A DNA stretch of 64,000 bases from Trebonia kvetii (GTDB taxonomy: Bacteria; Actinomycetota; Actinomycetes; Streptosporangiales; Streptosporangiaceae), in the NCBI RefSeq assembly GCF_007827045.1, contig NZ_RPFW01000004.1:620001-684000 (forward strand), written 5' to 3'. The notes beneath the pieces are model-generated. The model was not told the origin of the DNA. It saw only the letters and a program-made list of their open reading frames with translations, and made no database searches. Numbering within the stretch: the first letter of the stretch is position 1; every line of letters begins with the position of its first letter. The position numbers and the translations under genes were made by a program. Positions 16,452 through 25,703 of this stretch are shown here, one piece after another.

Positions 16452-17777
16452 TTACGCAGGTCCGGGCTTGTCGTCCGCCTGCCAGGCCGCGGTCCAGCGC
16501 CGCCCGAGCAGCACCGACCTGGCCGCGAGCCAGCAGCCGAGTGCCGCCCACACCCCGGGCAGGCCCAGGCCGTGGAACCGGAGCGTGAGCAAGGCGAGCG
16601 GCGCGAACGCGAGGATGACAAGCAGCATCACGCGGCGCATGGCCGTGTAGTCGCCGAGGCCGAGGATCACGCCGTCGTACACGTAGGCGAGTGCGGCGAG
16701 CGGCTGGGTGACCGCCGCGCAGACCAGCCCGATGAGGGCGGCGTGCCGGACCGCGGGGTCGGCGGTGAAGGCCTGCGGAACCCCGAACGCGAGCGCGAGC
16801 GTGACCACGGCGAGCCCGACGCCGGCGACGAGCCCGAACACCAGCGTGCGCCGCGCCGCGAGCCGGGCGGCGGGCCAGTCACCGGTGCCGAGCGCAGCGC
16901 TGACGTAGACCTGGGCGGGCACCGCGAGCGCGTCAGTGGACAGCGCGAGCAGGGCCCACACTCGGTAGGCGATCTGCTGTCCGGCCAGCGGCACCGGGCC
17001 GAGTCGTGCGGCGACCGCCGTCGCCGCGAGGGGCACGACGCCGAGCGCGATCGTCCGCACCGAGAGCCGGTGCCCGTCGCGGAGAACCTCGGCCACGTCC
17101 GGCCTGGCCGGCCGGGCCGGCGGGCACGCGGAGCGCCGGGACACCACCGCGTACGCGGCGCCTGCGATGACCTGCGCGGCGACCGTGCCCCAGGCCGAGC
17201 CGGCCAGGCCCGCGTGCAGGCCGAAGACGAAGGCCACCTCGAGCGCGACGTTGATGACGTTGGCCACGACCGCGATCGCCAGCGGCGTCCTGGTGTTTTC
17301 CATGCCGGTCAGGTGGCCGTTGCCCGCATAGGACACATAGAGGAAGGGCAGGCCGAGAGCAGAGATCCGGATATAGGAGGTCGCGGCGGGCCCGATGCCC
17401 CCGTGCCCGCCGAGCAGGGTGACCAGGTAGGGGGCTATGACGACGATCAGCGCGCAGGTCACCGCGCCCCACCCGGCCGCGACCGCGTACGCGGCGCCGA
17501 CCGCGCGCCCCGCCGCTGCCTGCTCGCCGCGCGCGGTGAGCCGCGCCACCTGGGTGGTCGTGGCGGTGGCCAGGAAGATCGCCAGCCAGCCGACCAGCGA
17601 CAGCGCGGCGGTGGCGATCGCCAGGGCGTCGAGCGGGTTGCGGCCCAGATGCCCGACGATCGCGGTGTCGGCCAGGTTGTACAGCGGCTCGGCGGCGATG
17701 GAACCGATCGCGGGAATGGCGAGCCTGGCGATCCGCCGGTCGAGATCACGCCCCTCGGCAGTCGGCACGGCTCTCAC
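16452..17777 (-). CDS. MATE-family efflux transporter
   Basis: A 441-residue protein with about twelve transmembrane segments and the MATE/DinF layout: RLAIPAIGSIAAEPLYNLADTAIVGHLG at the start of helix 1 (read in parts) and PLDALAIATAALSLVG after it. Members couple Na+ or H+ entry to export of cationic drugs and metabolites. GTG 17777 is preferred since it gives the normal N-terminus; ATG 17810 is possible and the frame reaches 17999 into the divergent gene. No ribosome site is clear. It is divergent from the MFS gene at 17841. Confidence 0.9.
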   Translation of the reverse strand: MRAVPTAEGRDLDRRIARLAIPAIGSIAAEPLYNLADTAIVGHLGRNPLDALAIATAALSLVGWLAIFLATATTTQVARLTARGEQAAAGRAVGAAYAVAAGWGAVTCALIVVIAPYLVTLLGGHGGIGPAATSYIRISALGLPFLYVSYAGNGHLTGMENTRTPLAIAVVANVINVALEVAFVFGLHAGLAGSAWGTVAAQVIAGAAYAVVSRRSACPPARPARPDVAEVLRDGHRLSVRTIALGVVPLAATAVAARLGPVPLAGQQIAYRVWALLALSTDALAVPAQVYVSAALGTGDWPAARLAARRTLVFGLVAGVGLAVVTLALAFGVPQAFTADPAVRHAALIGLVCAAVTQPLAALAYVYDGVILGLGDYTAMRRVMLLVILAFAPLALLTLRFHGLGLPGVWAALGCWLAARSVLLGRRWTAAWQADDKPGPA

Positions 17778-17840
17778 CGGACAAGGATATAAGCCACGCT
17801 CTGGGGACATATCGCCCGCGTCGGGTACGGTTAGGTACTC

Positions 17841-19223
17841 GTGAGTCGAACACAGGCGCCGTCGGTCGTGCCCGGCCAGCGACACGCACGCCTTGAGCGC
17901 GTCCTGCTCGTGACCGGCGTGCTCGCCCTCGGCTACAACCTGCGCGGCTCCATTACCAGCCTCCCCCCGGTGTTCCCCGAACTGCAAGACAGCCTGCACC
18001 TGTCCGCGGCGACCGTGTCCGTGCTCGCCGCGACCCCGGTGATCTGCTTCGGCGTCGTCTCCGGCTTCGCCGCGGCCCTCGCCAGGCGGGCGGGGGAGGA
18101 GCGCGTGCTGTTCGTCGCGATGATCGCCCTGGTGGCCGGCCTCGTCGCCCGCGGCGCGGCGCCGTCGGTGCTGCTGTTCCCCGGCACGATCCTGGCCAGC
18201 GGCGCCATCGCGGTGATGAACGTGCTGCTGTCCAGCCTGATCAAGCGCCGCTGGCCGGAACGGGCCGGCTTCCTCATCGGCCTGTACATCACCGCGCTGT
18301 CCGCCGGAGCGATTGTCGCGTCGCTGGTCAGCGTCCCGCTATGGCAGGCAAGCGGCGGCTCGGTCGCGCTGACGCTTGGCTGGCTGGCCGGACCGGCTGC
18401 CGTTGGCGCCCTCATCTGGCTTCCGCAGCTTTCTGCCGGGGGAGCGACCCCGCGACGTCGGCCCCGTGCGGACCCGATGGCAGGCGCCAGCGCAGCGGAT
18501 CCGCGCGTAGCCGCCGAAGAGCTGCTGCTGGCTCCATCGCTTGAACCGGCCGCGGCGCCTACGCCTGTTCCACGGGTCCCGGTGCACCGGTACGCGCTCG
18601 CCTGGTACGTCACCATCTTCATGGGGATGCAGTCGCTGCTGTACTACGCGGCGCTGTCCTGGCTGCCCACGATGCTGCGCGACCGCGGGGTGAGCGCCGA
18701 CGACGCGGGCAACCTGCTCGCGCTGATGGGCGTGGGCAACCTGGCCGTGTCAATGGTCATCCCGGTCGTCGCGCAGCGGATGCGGTCGCAACTCCTGCTT
18801 GTGGTGCCGACGGTGATCGCGCTCGCGGCCGGGCTGGCCGGCCTGCTGTACGCGCCGCTCGGCGGCGCGGTCGGCTGGGCGCTGCTGCTCGGCGCCGGAC
18901 AGAACGCCGCGCTTGCCCTGGCCATCTTCTTCACCGCGGCACGGACGCCGCACGCGGCCGCGGCGGCGTCGCTGTCCGCGCTCGCGCAGTCGGTCGGCTA
19001 CCTGCTCGCCGCCGCCGGCCCGCTTGAGGTCGGCCTGCTGCACGCGGCGACGGGCAGCTGGACCGCCTCCGTCGCGGTGCTCTTCGCACTCACCGGCGTG
19101 CTGCTCGTCGCCGGCATCCTCGCCGCCCGCCCCGGCGTGCTCCCGGCGGGGCCTGGCCCGGCCGGACCGGGAACCGCCGAATCGGGCACGGCAGGGCCCG
19201 CCACGGCCGGAGGCGCGGCATGA
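17841..19223 (+). CDS. MFS transporter, CynX/NimT type
   Basis: A 460-residue, 12-helix permease. The N-terminal helix with ALGYNLRGSITSLPPVFPEL is characteristic of the CynX/NimT (cyanate/nitroimidazole) subgroup. The central loop (about 195-240) is long and Ala/Pro/Arg-rich, and the C-terminus is a Gly/Pro/Ala-rich tail. It starts at GTG 17841; TACGGT at 17826-17831 could be a -10 for a leaderless message. It is coupled to the following HAD gene by an ATGA overlap. The substrate is not predictable. Confidence 0.88.
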   Translation: MSRTQAPSVVPGQRHARLERVLLVTGVLALGYNLRGSITSLPPVFPELQDSLHLSAATVSVLAATPVICFGVVSGFAAALARRAGEERVLFVAMIALVAGLVARGAAPSVLLFPGTILASGAIAVMNVLLSSLIKRRWPERAGFLIGLYITALSAGAIVASLVSVPLWQASGGSVALTLGWLAGPAAVGALIWLPQLSAGGATPRRRPRADPMAGASAADPRVAAEELLLAPSLEPAAAPTPVPRVPVHRYALAWYVTIFMGMQSLLYYAALSWLPTMLRDRGVSADDAGNLLALMGVGNLAVSMVIPVVAQRMRSQLLLVVPTVIALAAGLAGLLYAPLGGAVGWALLLGAGQNAALALAIFFTAARTPHAAAAASLSALAQSVGYLLAAAGPLEVGLLHAATGSWTASVAVLFALTGVLLVAGILAARPGVLPAGPGPAGPGTAESGTAGPATAGGAA

Positions 19224-19828
19224 CGCCGGCTCCCGTCGGGTTCGACCTTGACATGACGCTGATCGACTCCCAGCGCGCGATCCTCGCGTCGTTCGCCGCC
19301 GTCGCCGCCGAAACCGGAGTGAGAATCGAGCCGGAAGGCGTGCTCAGCCGCCTCGGCATCAAGCTTCAGGACGAGCTCGCGCACTGGTTCCCGCCCGCCG
19401 GGATCGATGACGCGGTCCGGATCTACCGAGCCCACTACCTGCTGCTCCTCGGCCCCTGCACCACTGTCCTGCCCGGGGCGGCCGAAGCGCTCGCGGCGGT
19501 CCGCGCGGCAGGCGCGAGGGCCGTCGTGATCACGGCCAAGGCCGAGCTGCCCGCCCGGCTCAGCCTGGACGGCGTCGGGCTGCGCGCCGACGAGATCGTC
19601 GCAGACGCCCACGGACCGGAGAAGGCGGCGGTTCTCACCCTCATCGGCGCCGTGGCCTACGTGGGCGACACCCCGGCGGACATGGCCGCGGCAGTCACCG
19701 CGGGCATCCACCCCGTGGGCGTCGCCACCGGGTCGTTCGGCGAAGCGGAGCTGCGCGCCGCCGGGGCGGCGGACGTGCTGTCATCGCTTGCGGACTTCCC
19801 GGCGCTCTATCGCAAAATCATCCCCTGA
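19220..19828 (+). CDS. HAD-superfamily phosphatase
   Basis: A 202-residue HAD hydrolase. Motif I is FDLDMTLIDS with both Asp residues (9 and 11), motif II is VVITAK, and motif IV is VAYVGDTPADMAAA. An alpha-helical cap lies between I and II, as in phosphoglycolate phosphatase-like subgroup members. It overlaps the MFS stop by ATGA. The substrate is unknown. Confidence 0.9.
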   Translation: MTPAPVGFDLDMTLIDSQRAILASFAAVAAETGVRIEPEGVLSRLGIKLQDELAHWFPPAGIDDAVRIYRAHYLLLLGPCTTVLPGAAEALAAVRAAGARAVVITAKAELPARLSLDGVGLRADEIVADAHGPEKAAVLTLIGAVAYVGDTPADMAAAVTAGIHPVGVATGSFGEAELRAAGAADVLSSLADFPALYRKIIP

Positions 19829-19901
19829 CCAGCGGCGATTCCGGGGGGGCAGTACGGCGATTAGCCGCCGTGCCGTCCGGCCTGCTTACGGCGCGTCCCG
19901 C

Positions 19902-20234
19902 TCAGGACGCGGCGCGCCGGGGACGTCCGGCCCGCTTGACCGGCCGCGCGCCGATGATCATCTCGCCCGCGGACTTCTCGGTGACCCGAGCGTCGAAGGC
20001 CTCCGCATCCAGCGTCACTCGCCGCGGAATGTCCTCGCCGGGCAGGTACAGGTCGAGCACCGCCACCCGGAGCGCGTCCTTCTCCATCGCCAGCGCCTCG
20101 TCCGCCAGGGCCTCGATTTCCACCGGCCCGTCGCCGAGCTCGGGGTGCTCGTGGATTACGATGCGCGCGAGGCTGTCCTCGCGCATGATGAGCTGACCGC
20201 TCAGATCGCTGAAGCGGACCGTCTTCTGACCCAT
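19902..20234 (-). CDS. Conserved actinobacterial hypothetical protein
   Basis: A 110-residue soluble protein that I do not assign to a named family. It begins MGQKTVRFSDLSGQLI, has RIVIHEHPELGDGPVEIEALADEA in the first half and VAVLDLYLPGEDIPRRVTLD later, and ends in a basic tail with GRPRR that resembles an AT-hook. That tail could touch DNA, but this is speculation. ATG 20234 follows AGGGG; the frame upstream to 20297 lacks support. Confidence 0.75.
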   Translation of the reverse strand: MGQKTVRFSDLSGQLIMREDSLARIVIHEHPELGDGPVEIEALADEALAMEKDALRVAVLDLYLPGEDIPRRVTLDAEAFDARVTEKSAGEMIIGARPVKRAGRPRRAAS

Positions 20235-20399
20235 GGCTCGACCCCTTATCCGAACGTTCTTACTGAAGAGCGCCTCTAGGGGCAAAGCTAATAGCAAGCC
20301 TGTTCGTTTGTCAAACGCCTGTTCTATGCAGGAACGCTATCCGAATCTCTGGTCGAGCACATCTCGCCACGCGAGAAACAGGGCGCAGGAAAGCGTCGC

Positions 20400-20891
20400 T
20401 CACACCGGCTTCTTCATCTGCAGCGCCGTGATCTCGTACCCGAGGCTCTCGTACAGGTCCCTGGCGATGGTGTTCTGCCCGTGCACGTTCAGTCCGAGCG
20501 ACGTCATGCCGCGCGCTCGCGCCTCCGCCTCGGCAAGCCCCATCGCGGCGCGCCCGTAGCCGCGCCCGCGGAACGCAGCCTCGATCTCGATCTCGAACAC
20601 CCACGCCATCAACGGGTCGGGATCCGGTCCCGGCACCCCGAGCCACAGCCAGCCGACCGCGACGTCCCCTGCCATGACACGGAACACGAGCTGCCCCGGT
20701 GTGGCGAAACCGCCGCTGAAGTACCGCCGGGTGTCCTGCTCGGCCTTCTGGCGCGCGGCCTCGGCGGACATGCCGCCGGACGCGGCGAGGAGTTTCGCGT
20801 ACCCGGCAGCCTGCCGCGGCAGCCATGCGTCGAACTCATCGCGGGTCACCGGTCGCAGCCGCAGGGACCGCGTGTCGTCGCTCATCCTCAT
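20400..20891 (-). CDS. GNAT-family N-acetyltransferase
   Basis: A 163-residue acetyltransferase of the RimI-like type. The acetyl-CoA loop is RGRGYGRAAMG after FEIEIEAAF, and the C-terminal NTIARDLYESLGYE motif is typical. ATG 20891 and ATG 20885 (MSDDTRSLRLRP) are both possible starts; the frame also reaches 20924. The substrate is unknown. Confidence 0.88.
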   Translation of the reverse strand: MRMSDDTRSLRLRPVTRDEFDAWLPRQAAGYAKLLAASGGMSAEAARQKAEQDTRRYFSGGFATPGQLVFRVMAGDVAVGWLWLGVPGPDPDPLMAWVFEIEIEAAFRGRGYGRAAMGLAEAEARARGMTSLGLNVHGQNTIARDLYESLGYEITALQMKKPV

Positions 20892-20987
20892 ATCTAACCG
20901 CCGGCGGCCCAGCTCATCTAACAACGGGCGAATCTAACGACGGGCGAATGTCGTAGCCGCGCGATAGCCTCCGCTGCGGAGGATCCG

Positions 20988-21914
20988 ATGAGAGAGGGAA
21001 CCGCCTCGCACACCGCGCGGAACGTCGCTGCGCGGCGACTCGAATTCGCGAGGATCGAGGCAGCCTACGGTGATCCGGCGGCCGACGACGCGCTGACGAG
21101 CGACGTCGCGGACGGCCTGACACCAGAGCACAACCGGATGCACGAGTATCTCAGGGCGCGGACCGCCTTCTTCGACCGTGTGGTGGTCACCGCGCTCGAC
21201 CGCGGTGTCAGCCAGGTCGTAATCGGCGGCGCCGGCTACGACGGCCGCGCCTTTCGCTACGCGAAGCCGGGTGTCCGCTGGTTCGAGGTCGATCACCCGG
21301 CCACCCAGTCCGACAAGCGGGAGCGGATCGCGCGGCTCGGCCTCGACGCGGCGCACATCGCCTTCATCGCCGCCGACTTCACCGCCGACCCGGTCGCCGC
21401 ACGGCTGCGCGAGGCCGGACTCGACCAGGCGCGTCCCGCCCTGTTCCTCTTCGAGGGCGTCGCCGTCTACCTGGAACGCCCGGTTATCGAGCGCGTCCTC
21501 GCCGAGTTCCGCGCGGTCACCGCCCCCGGCGCCTTGCTCGCCATCAGCGTCTCCACCGGTGCGGCATCGGCAACCAGGGCCGCATTCCAGCGGCGGGTCG
21601 CCGAGCTAGGCGAGCCCGCCCGCTCGATGCTCAACCCCGCCGAGGCGGCCGTGCTGCTGTCCGCCGCCGGCTGGCAGGTAAGCCCGGCCGGCGGCCGGCA
21701 GGAGTCCGCCGGCCTGCTGCTAGCCCGCGCCGCCGACCCTGAACGAGCCCGCGTCCCCCCAGTAGCTGGTCAGGAACAGGCCCGCGCCACTCCCGCAGTC
21801 GGCCAGGAACAGGCCCACGCCAGTCCCGCCGTCGATACCGAACGGGTGCCGGCGACTCCGTCCCGCCCGCAGTCACCCTCGGCCCCGCCGCGCCAAGGCG
21901 TCGCGCCCCGATGA
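20988..21914 (+). CDS. SAM-dependent methyltransferase, LCM/PPM type
   Basis: A 308-residue class I methyltransferase of the actinobacterial LCM-like group (TIGR00027 style). It shows HEYLRARTAFFDRVVV, then GGAGYDGRAFRYAKPGVRWFEVDHP with the SAM loop, and FLFEGVAVYLERPVIERVL. The last 70 residues are extra: a Pro/Gln/Ala-rich tail with two near-repeats around VAGQEQARATPAV and VGQEQAHASPAV, arising from a short DNA duplication. The natural substrate is unknown. Confidence 0.9.
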   Translation: MREGTASHTARNVAARRLEFARIEAAYGDPAADDALTSDVADGLTPEHNRMHEYLRARTAFFDRVVVTALDRGVSQVVIGGAGYDGRAFRYAKPGVRWFEVDHPATQSDKRERIARLGLDAAHIAFIAADFTADPVAARLREAGLDQARPALFLFEGVAVYLERPVIERVLAEFRAVTAPGALLAISVSTGAASATRAAFQRRVAELGEPARSMLNPAEAAVLLSAAGWQVSPAGGRQESAGLLLARAADPERARVPPVAGQEQARATPAVGQEQAHASPAVDTERVPATPSRPQSPSAPPRQGVAPR

Positions 21915-22026
21915 CCCTGCACCGCGGCGGCTATCCCGACGGCAGCTGACGCCGGCCCGATAGCGCCGGAAAGGTGTGGGGATGACCCGCCGATGGGTAC
22001 ACCTCATCGAGGAGGAGGTGCTGAGC

Positions 22027-22167
22027 ATGCGTCTTGGCAAGGAAGAGGCGGTCGGATACGTCGAGGACACCGACATCGAATCGCCGGTCACCGAAGAGAT
22101 CGTCATCGATCAGCCAGAGTGGATGCCGCTGACCACGGCCGCCGATTCGTCCCTGATCGTCCGCTAA
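22027..22167 (+). CDS. 46-residue acidic small protein
   Basis: ATG 22027 is preceded by a very strong site GAGGAGGAGGTG (22009-22020). The product is acidic and Cys-free, with AVGYVEDTDIESPVTEEIVI in the middle and Leu-Ile-Val-Arg at the end. I do not recognise it. It lies 19 bases before a Cys-rich protein and is probably in its operon. It could be a peptide precursor or a small regulator; nothing in the sequence decides. Confidence 0.6.
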   Translation: MRLGKEEAVGYVEDTDIESPVTEEIVIDQPEWMPLTTAADSSLIVR

Positions 22168-22186
22168 CCGGGGAATCGTCACAGCA

Positions 22187-22939
22187 ATGGCCCGCCTGCG
22201 GTTCTGGCCTGCGGGGCCAGACCGGGACGAGCGGCCTGACCGCCCGTTCACCGGGTACAAGCTGGCGCATGCGGTGCTGTCCGCGGACGGCACGCAGACC
22301 GGCTTCGCGGGATTGACGCTCGGCGCGACCCATGTCTACGGGGTCGTCGCCGAGGCGTCATGCATCTGGAATCACCGGCACGCGCCGCCGCGCCGCTGGT
22401 GCGGCTGCGGGTTCTACTGCCTGCACGAGCTGACCGACGCCCGCTCGCTCGGCTGCGCGACGGAAAACCGAGCCGCGCTGCTGATCGAGGTGACCGCGTC
22501 CGGCCAGTACATCCGCTACGAACGCGGCCTGCGCTACAGCAGGCAGCGGGTGCGGGCCATCCTTGACGCCCAGTGCGCGTGCGGACGGCCAGGCACTGCC
22601 CTGGCCGACGGCGGCAGCGGCCTGATCGGGTGGCGCCACCTGGCACCTGTCTGCCCGACGTGCGCGGCAGGCCGGCCCGCCCTGACCCTGACCGAGTTCA
22701 CCGCCCGACTCGACGGCAACGTGCGCGTCGCTCCGCTGCTGTCGGCGGGCCCGCTAAGCCCCGACATGCTCAGCGGCACCATGACCGGCTCCATCACGGG
22801 CACCGGGACCGGAACCACGGCCGGCGCGGCCGATGCCATGGCCGCCATGGAAGAGTCGCCGATCGCGATCTTGACCGCGGAGATCGCGTTGCTGCACGCG
22901 CGCCTCGACGACCTCCAGTCCCGCCTCGAGCGAGGCTGA
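22187..22939 (+). CDS. Cysteine-rich hypothetical protein with C-terminal coiled coil
   Basis: A 250-residue protein of no family I can name. The core shows SCIWNHRHAPP, RWCGCGFYCLHELTDAR, and then CACGRP and VCPTCAAG, so at least two CxC/CxxC pairs could bind metal. A Gly/Thr-rich linker (about 200-216) leads to a helical C-terminus ILTAEIALLHARLDDLQSRL that should form a coiled coil. It probably forms an operon with the small acidic gene before it and the transporter after it. Confidence 0.75.
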   Translation: MARLRFWPAGPDRDERPDRPFTGYKLAHAVLSADGTQTGFAGLTLGATHVYGVVAEASCIWNHRHAPPRRWCGCGFYCLHELTDARSLGCATENRAALLIEVTASGQYIRYERGLRYSRQRVRAILDAQCACGRPGTALADGGSGLIGWRHLAPVCPTCAAGRPALTLTEFTARLDGNVRVAPLLSAGPLSPDMLSGTMTGSITGTGTGTTAGAADAMAAMEESPIAILTAEIALLHARLDDLQSRLERG

Positions 22940-22958
22940 TCGGGGGACTGGTCAGCCG

Positions 22959-23948
22959 ATGCCGCTCGCGGTCCTGTTGTCGGTGGCCGCTAGCTGCTGC
23001 ACTGCGGCCGCATCGATCTGCCAGCGCCTCGGCGCCGCCAGCCTGCCGCGGCGCGAGAGTGCCGCCCCGCCACGGCGCGGGGGTGTCGGTCGTTCCGGCG
23101 CAGACCGTTGCGCCGCAGACCGTTTCGGTGCCGCCCGCTTCGACGCCGACCGTTTCGACCCGCTGCTCGTCTTCCGGCTGGCGCGCCGGCCCGTCTGGCT
23201 GCTCGGCTTCGCCGGCATGCTGGCCGGGTTCGCCTGCCAGTTGACCGCGTTGCACTTCGGCCCGCTCGCCCTGGTCCAGCCGATCCTCGCGATTGAGCTG
23301 CTGTTCGTCTTCGGCTACCTGGCGCTGCGGTGCCCGTCCGGCGGGCGCCGGGCGCGCTGGCGCGAGTGGGTCGCGGCGATCGCCATGTCCGCGGGCATCG
23401 GCGTCTTCCTGCGCGCCGCGGCGCCGACGGGGGGACACGAGCATTATGCCGCGGCGCTGGCATGGTGGCTCGCCGGACTCGCCACGGCAGTCGCCGTGGC
23501 GGCCGCCATCTGCGCGGCCGGAGGCGGGTCGGCCACCCGCCGGGCGGCCTGCCTCGGCATCGCGACCGGCATCGCGTGGGGCTTCGTCGCCGCCGTGATC
23601 AAGGAGCTGAGCTCGCACCTCGCCGGCGGTCCCGGCGCGATCTTCGCCACCTGGTCGCCCTACGTGCTCGCCGTGACCGGCGCGGCGGCGATGCTGCTCA
23701 CGTCGCACGCGATGGCGGCGGGCCCGCTCGCGGCGTCGCAGCCCGGCTTCACCATTGGCGACCCGGTGACCGCGATCCTGCTTGGCGCCCTCCTCTTCGG
23801 TGAGCGCCTCGGCACCTCGCCCGCCGCGCTGGTCGCGGAGGTGCTCGGGCTGATCGTCCTCGCCGTCGGCGTCTGGACGCTGAGCCGCAGCGAGCTGATC
23901 ACCGCGACTTCGCGCACCGATGAACAGCGGGATCTTGTTAGCCCTTGA
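22959..23948 (+). CDS. DMT/EamA-type multi-pass transporter
   Basis: A 329-residue membrane protein with about nine hydrophobic helices in two halves, including PLALVQPILAIELLFVFGYL and PLAASQPGFTIGDPVTAILLG, a pattern seen in drug/metabolite transporters. Between helix 1 and helix 2 there is an unusual hydrophilic loop of about 45 residues. It contains RCAADRFGAARFDADRFDP, encoded by short degenerate DNA repeats near 23100-23160. The C-terminal 11 bases overlap, tail to tail, a decayed ABC permease fragment. Confidence 0.8.
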   Translation: MPLAVLLSVAASCCTAAASICQRLGAASLPRRESAAPPRRGGVGRSGADRCAADRFGAARFDADRFDPLLVFRLARRPVWLLGFAGMLAGFACQLTALHFGPLALVQPILAIELLFVFGYLALRCPSGGRRARWREWVAAIAMSAGIGVFLRAAAPTGGHEHYAAALAWWLAGLATAVAVAAAICAAGGGSATRRAACLGIATGIAWGFVAAVIKELSSHLAGGPGAIFATWSPYVLAVTGAAAMLLTSHAMAAGPLAASQPGFTIGDPVTAILLGALLFGERLGTSPAALVAEVLGLIVLAVGVWTLSRSELITATSRTDEQRDLVSP

Positions 23949-24075
23949 CGACGCCGGAGACCAGGCCGCGGATGTAGAAGCGCTGCAGTCCGATGTACAG
24001 CAGGACGCACGGGATCATGGCGATCACCGCACCCGCCTCCAGGAAGCCGTAGTTCACCTGGCCGACGCTCGCGTG
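23938..24075 (-). pseudogene. Remnant: C-terminus of a carbohydrate ABC transporter permease
   Basis: The last 45 codons of a minus-strand frame read like the end of a MalG/UgpE-type permease: VNYGFLEAGAVIAMIPCVLL, then LQRFYIRGLVSGVVKG and TAA. Upstream of about 24075 the similarity stops abruptly in low-complexity Gly/Arg coding. The rest of the gene, including the EAA loop, is absent, so this is a deletion remnant. Confidence 0.7.
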
Positions 24076-24134
24076 TAACCGCCAACCGCCACCGCAACCC
24101 CAACGGCCAACCCCGCCAACGCCGGTCAGTCCGG

Positions 24135-25688
24135 CTAGGACCGTCCGCCGTCCCCGTCCGCGTCCGCGCCGCCGTGCCCGTCCCCGTCCCTGTCCGCGCC
24201 GCCGTCTCCGTCCGCGCCATCCTCGCCCGACGGTCCGACCCCATGCGCCCTGAGCAGGCTCGCTACCTCGGCGGATGGCGCCTTGGGGTGGCCGGGTGTC
24301 AGCGTTATCTCCGCCGTCGACGCTCCCGCGCCGAGCAGCAGCCGCACCGTGGCACCCCAGTCCGGTCGCGGGCTCGTCGTCGGCCGCTGGCCGCTTCCGA
24401 CGACCGCCCAGTCGAGTGGCGGGCTGTGCCACTCGCCGTCGAGCGCCTCGATGTCCGCGCCGCGGTCGAGCAGCAGCCGGACCATCCAGGCGTCCCCCGC
24501 GTAGGCGGCGGCGTGCAGTGCGGTCGCGCCGTCGTCGCGGCGCGCGGTCAGCGGGAAGCCGAGTTCGAGCATGAGCGCGACCGCGCTCTCGTCGCCGGCC
24601 TCGGCGGCCTGCACAAGGGCGGCCCGCTCACCGGGGTCCATCCGGTCGATCAGGCTCGGGTCGGAAGCGACAAGGTGGGTCGCCCTGTCCCGGTCACAGG
24701 ACAGGCACGCCCCGGCGAACCGGGCGGTGTCGGAGACGCCTGCCGCCTCGTCGGTGCCGAGCAGCGCGGCGAGATCGGTCCGCCCGCGGACGGTCGCCAG
24801 CCAGGCGGGCGTATGCCCGTCGGGTCCCGGCTGCCGCGGGTCGGCTCCGTGCTCGGTGAACAGGGCGATGAGTTCGGCGGGACATCCGGCGTGCACGGCC
24901 GCGTAGACGGCGGACGCCGGTTCGCCGTCGTCGTCCGCGTAGTGGCGCGGGTCCACGCCGGCGTCGAGCAGCAGCCGCACCCCGTCGACCGATCCCGCGC
25001 TGACCGGCGCCGCAAGCACCTGCCCGGCGGCGTGCAGCATGTCAGGGGCGACGGCCGCGGCGTGGCCGAGCAGCAGCCCAAGGCAGCGGTACCCATCCTC
25101 GCTGAACGCGGTCATGTACAGGTCGTCTACGGTCACGGTCGCGCCGCGGTCGAGCAGCAGCGCGATGACCGCCTCATTGCCCGTGCCGGAACTGGCTGCC
25201 GCCGCGGCACACGCGAACGGCGACCGTCCGGTCCCGCCGATGGGGGCGTTCGGGTCGGCACCAGCGTCGAGCAGCAGCCGCGCCGCCTCCGCGAGCCCCG
25301 CCGTCCGCCCCGAGTCGAGCCGGTACCACCGGGAGGCGCACACCAGGTGCAGCGGCGTCCAGCCCGTCGCCGGGTCAGCCCGGGTCGCGGCGCCGGGATC
25401 GCGTTCGATCTCCGCCCGCACCCGTTCCGCGTCCCCGAGCAGCAGCGCGGTCGCGAAGCTGTGCCCGGCGATCGCCGGCGTCTCCGCGAGCATCGTGGCC
25501 GCCTCATGGGTCCAGCCCCGCACACTCGCCACGCAGAACGCGACGACTTGCTCGTCGAGATCCAGCGGCTCGGACTCGGGCTCGACAGCAGGCCCGGGTT
25601 CAGGCACAGGCTCAGGCGAGGAGCCCGGCTCACGCGCGGACCCAGACTCAGGCGACGAGGCAGGCGACGGCTCAGCAGGACCAGTCAC
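24135..25688 (-). CDS. Ankyrin-repeat protein
   Basis: A 517-residue protein with about a dozen ankyrin-type repeats, each showing the helix-turn-helix plus loop pattern such as AARLLLDAGADPNAP, GVRLLLDAGVDPRHY and MVRLLLDRGADIEALD. The first 45 residues are Pro/Glu/Ser-rich. The last 35 are Gly/Asp-rich (GDGGADRDGDGHGG), encoded by 6-9-base degenerate repeats. There is no signal peptide or membrane helix, so it is probably a cytosolic protein-binding scaffold. Confidence 0.88.
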   Translation of the reverse strand: MTGPAEPSPASSPESGSAREPGSSPEPVPEPGPAVEPESEPLDLDEQVVAFCVASVRGWTHEAATMLAETPAIAGHSFATALLLGDAERVRAEIERDPGAATRADPATGWTPLHLVCASRWYRLDSGRTAGLAEAARLLLDAGADPNAPIGGTGRSPFACAAAAASSGTGNEAVIALLLDRGATVTVDDLYMTAFSEDGYRCLGLLLGHAAAVAPDMLHAAGQVLAAPVSAGSVDGVRLLLDAGVDPRHYADDDGEPASAVYAAVHAGCPAELIALFTEHGADPRQPGPDGHTPAWLATVRGRTDLAALLGTDEAAGVSDTARFAGACLSCDRDRATHLVASDPSLIDRMDPGERAALVQAAEAGDESAVALMLELGFPLTARRDDGATALHAAAYAGDAWMVRLLLDRGADIEALDGEWHSPPLDWAVVGSGQRPTTSPRPDWGATVRLLLGAGASTAEITLTPGHPKAPSAEVASLLRAHGVGPSGEDGADGDGGADRDGDGHGGADADGDGGRS

Positions 25689-25703
25689 ACTGCCACGCTA
25701 CGC

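Noticed and set aside
16362..17792. 476-codon + frame opposite the MATE gene
   Set aside because: Very Arg/Gly/Glu-rich antisense frame; the MATE protein on the other strand is clear.
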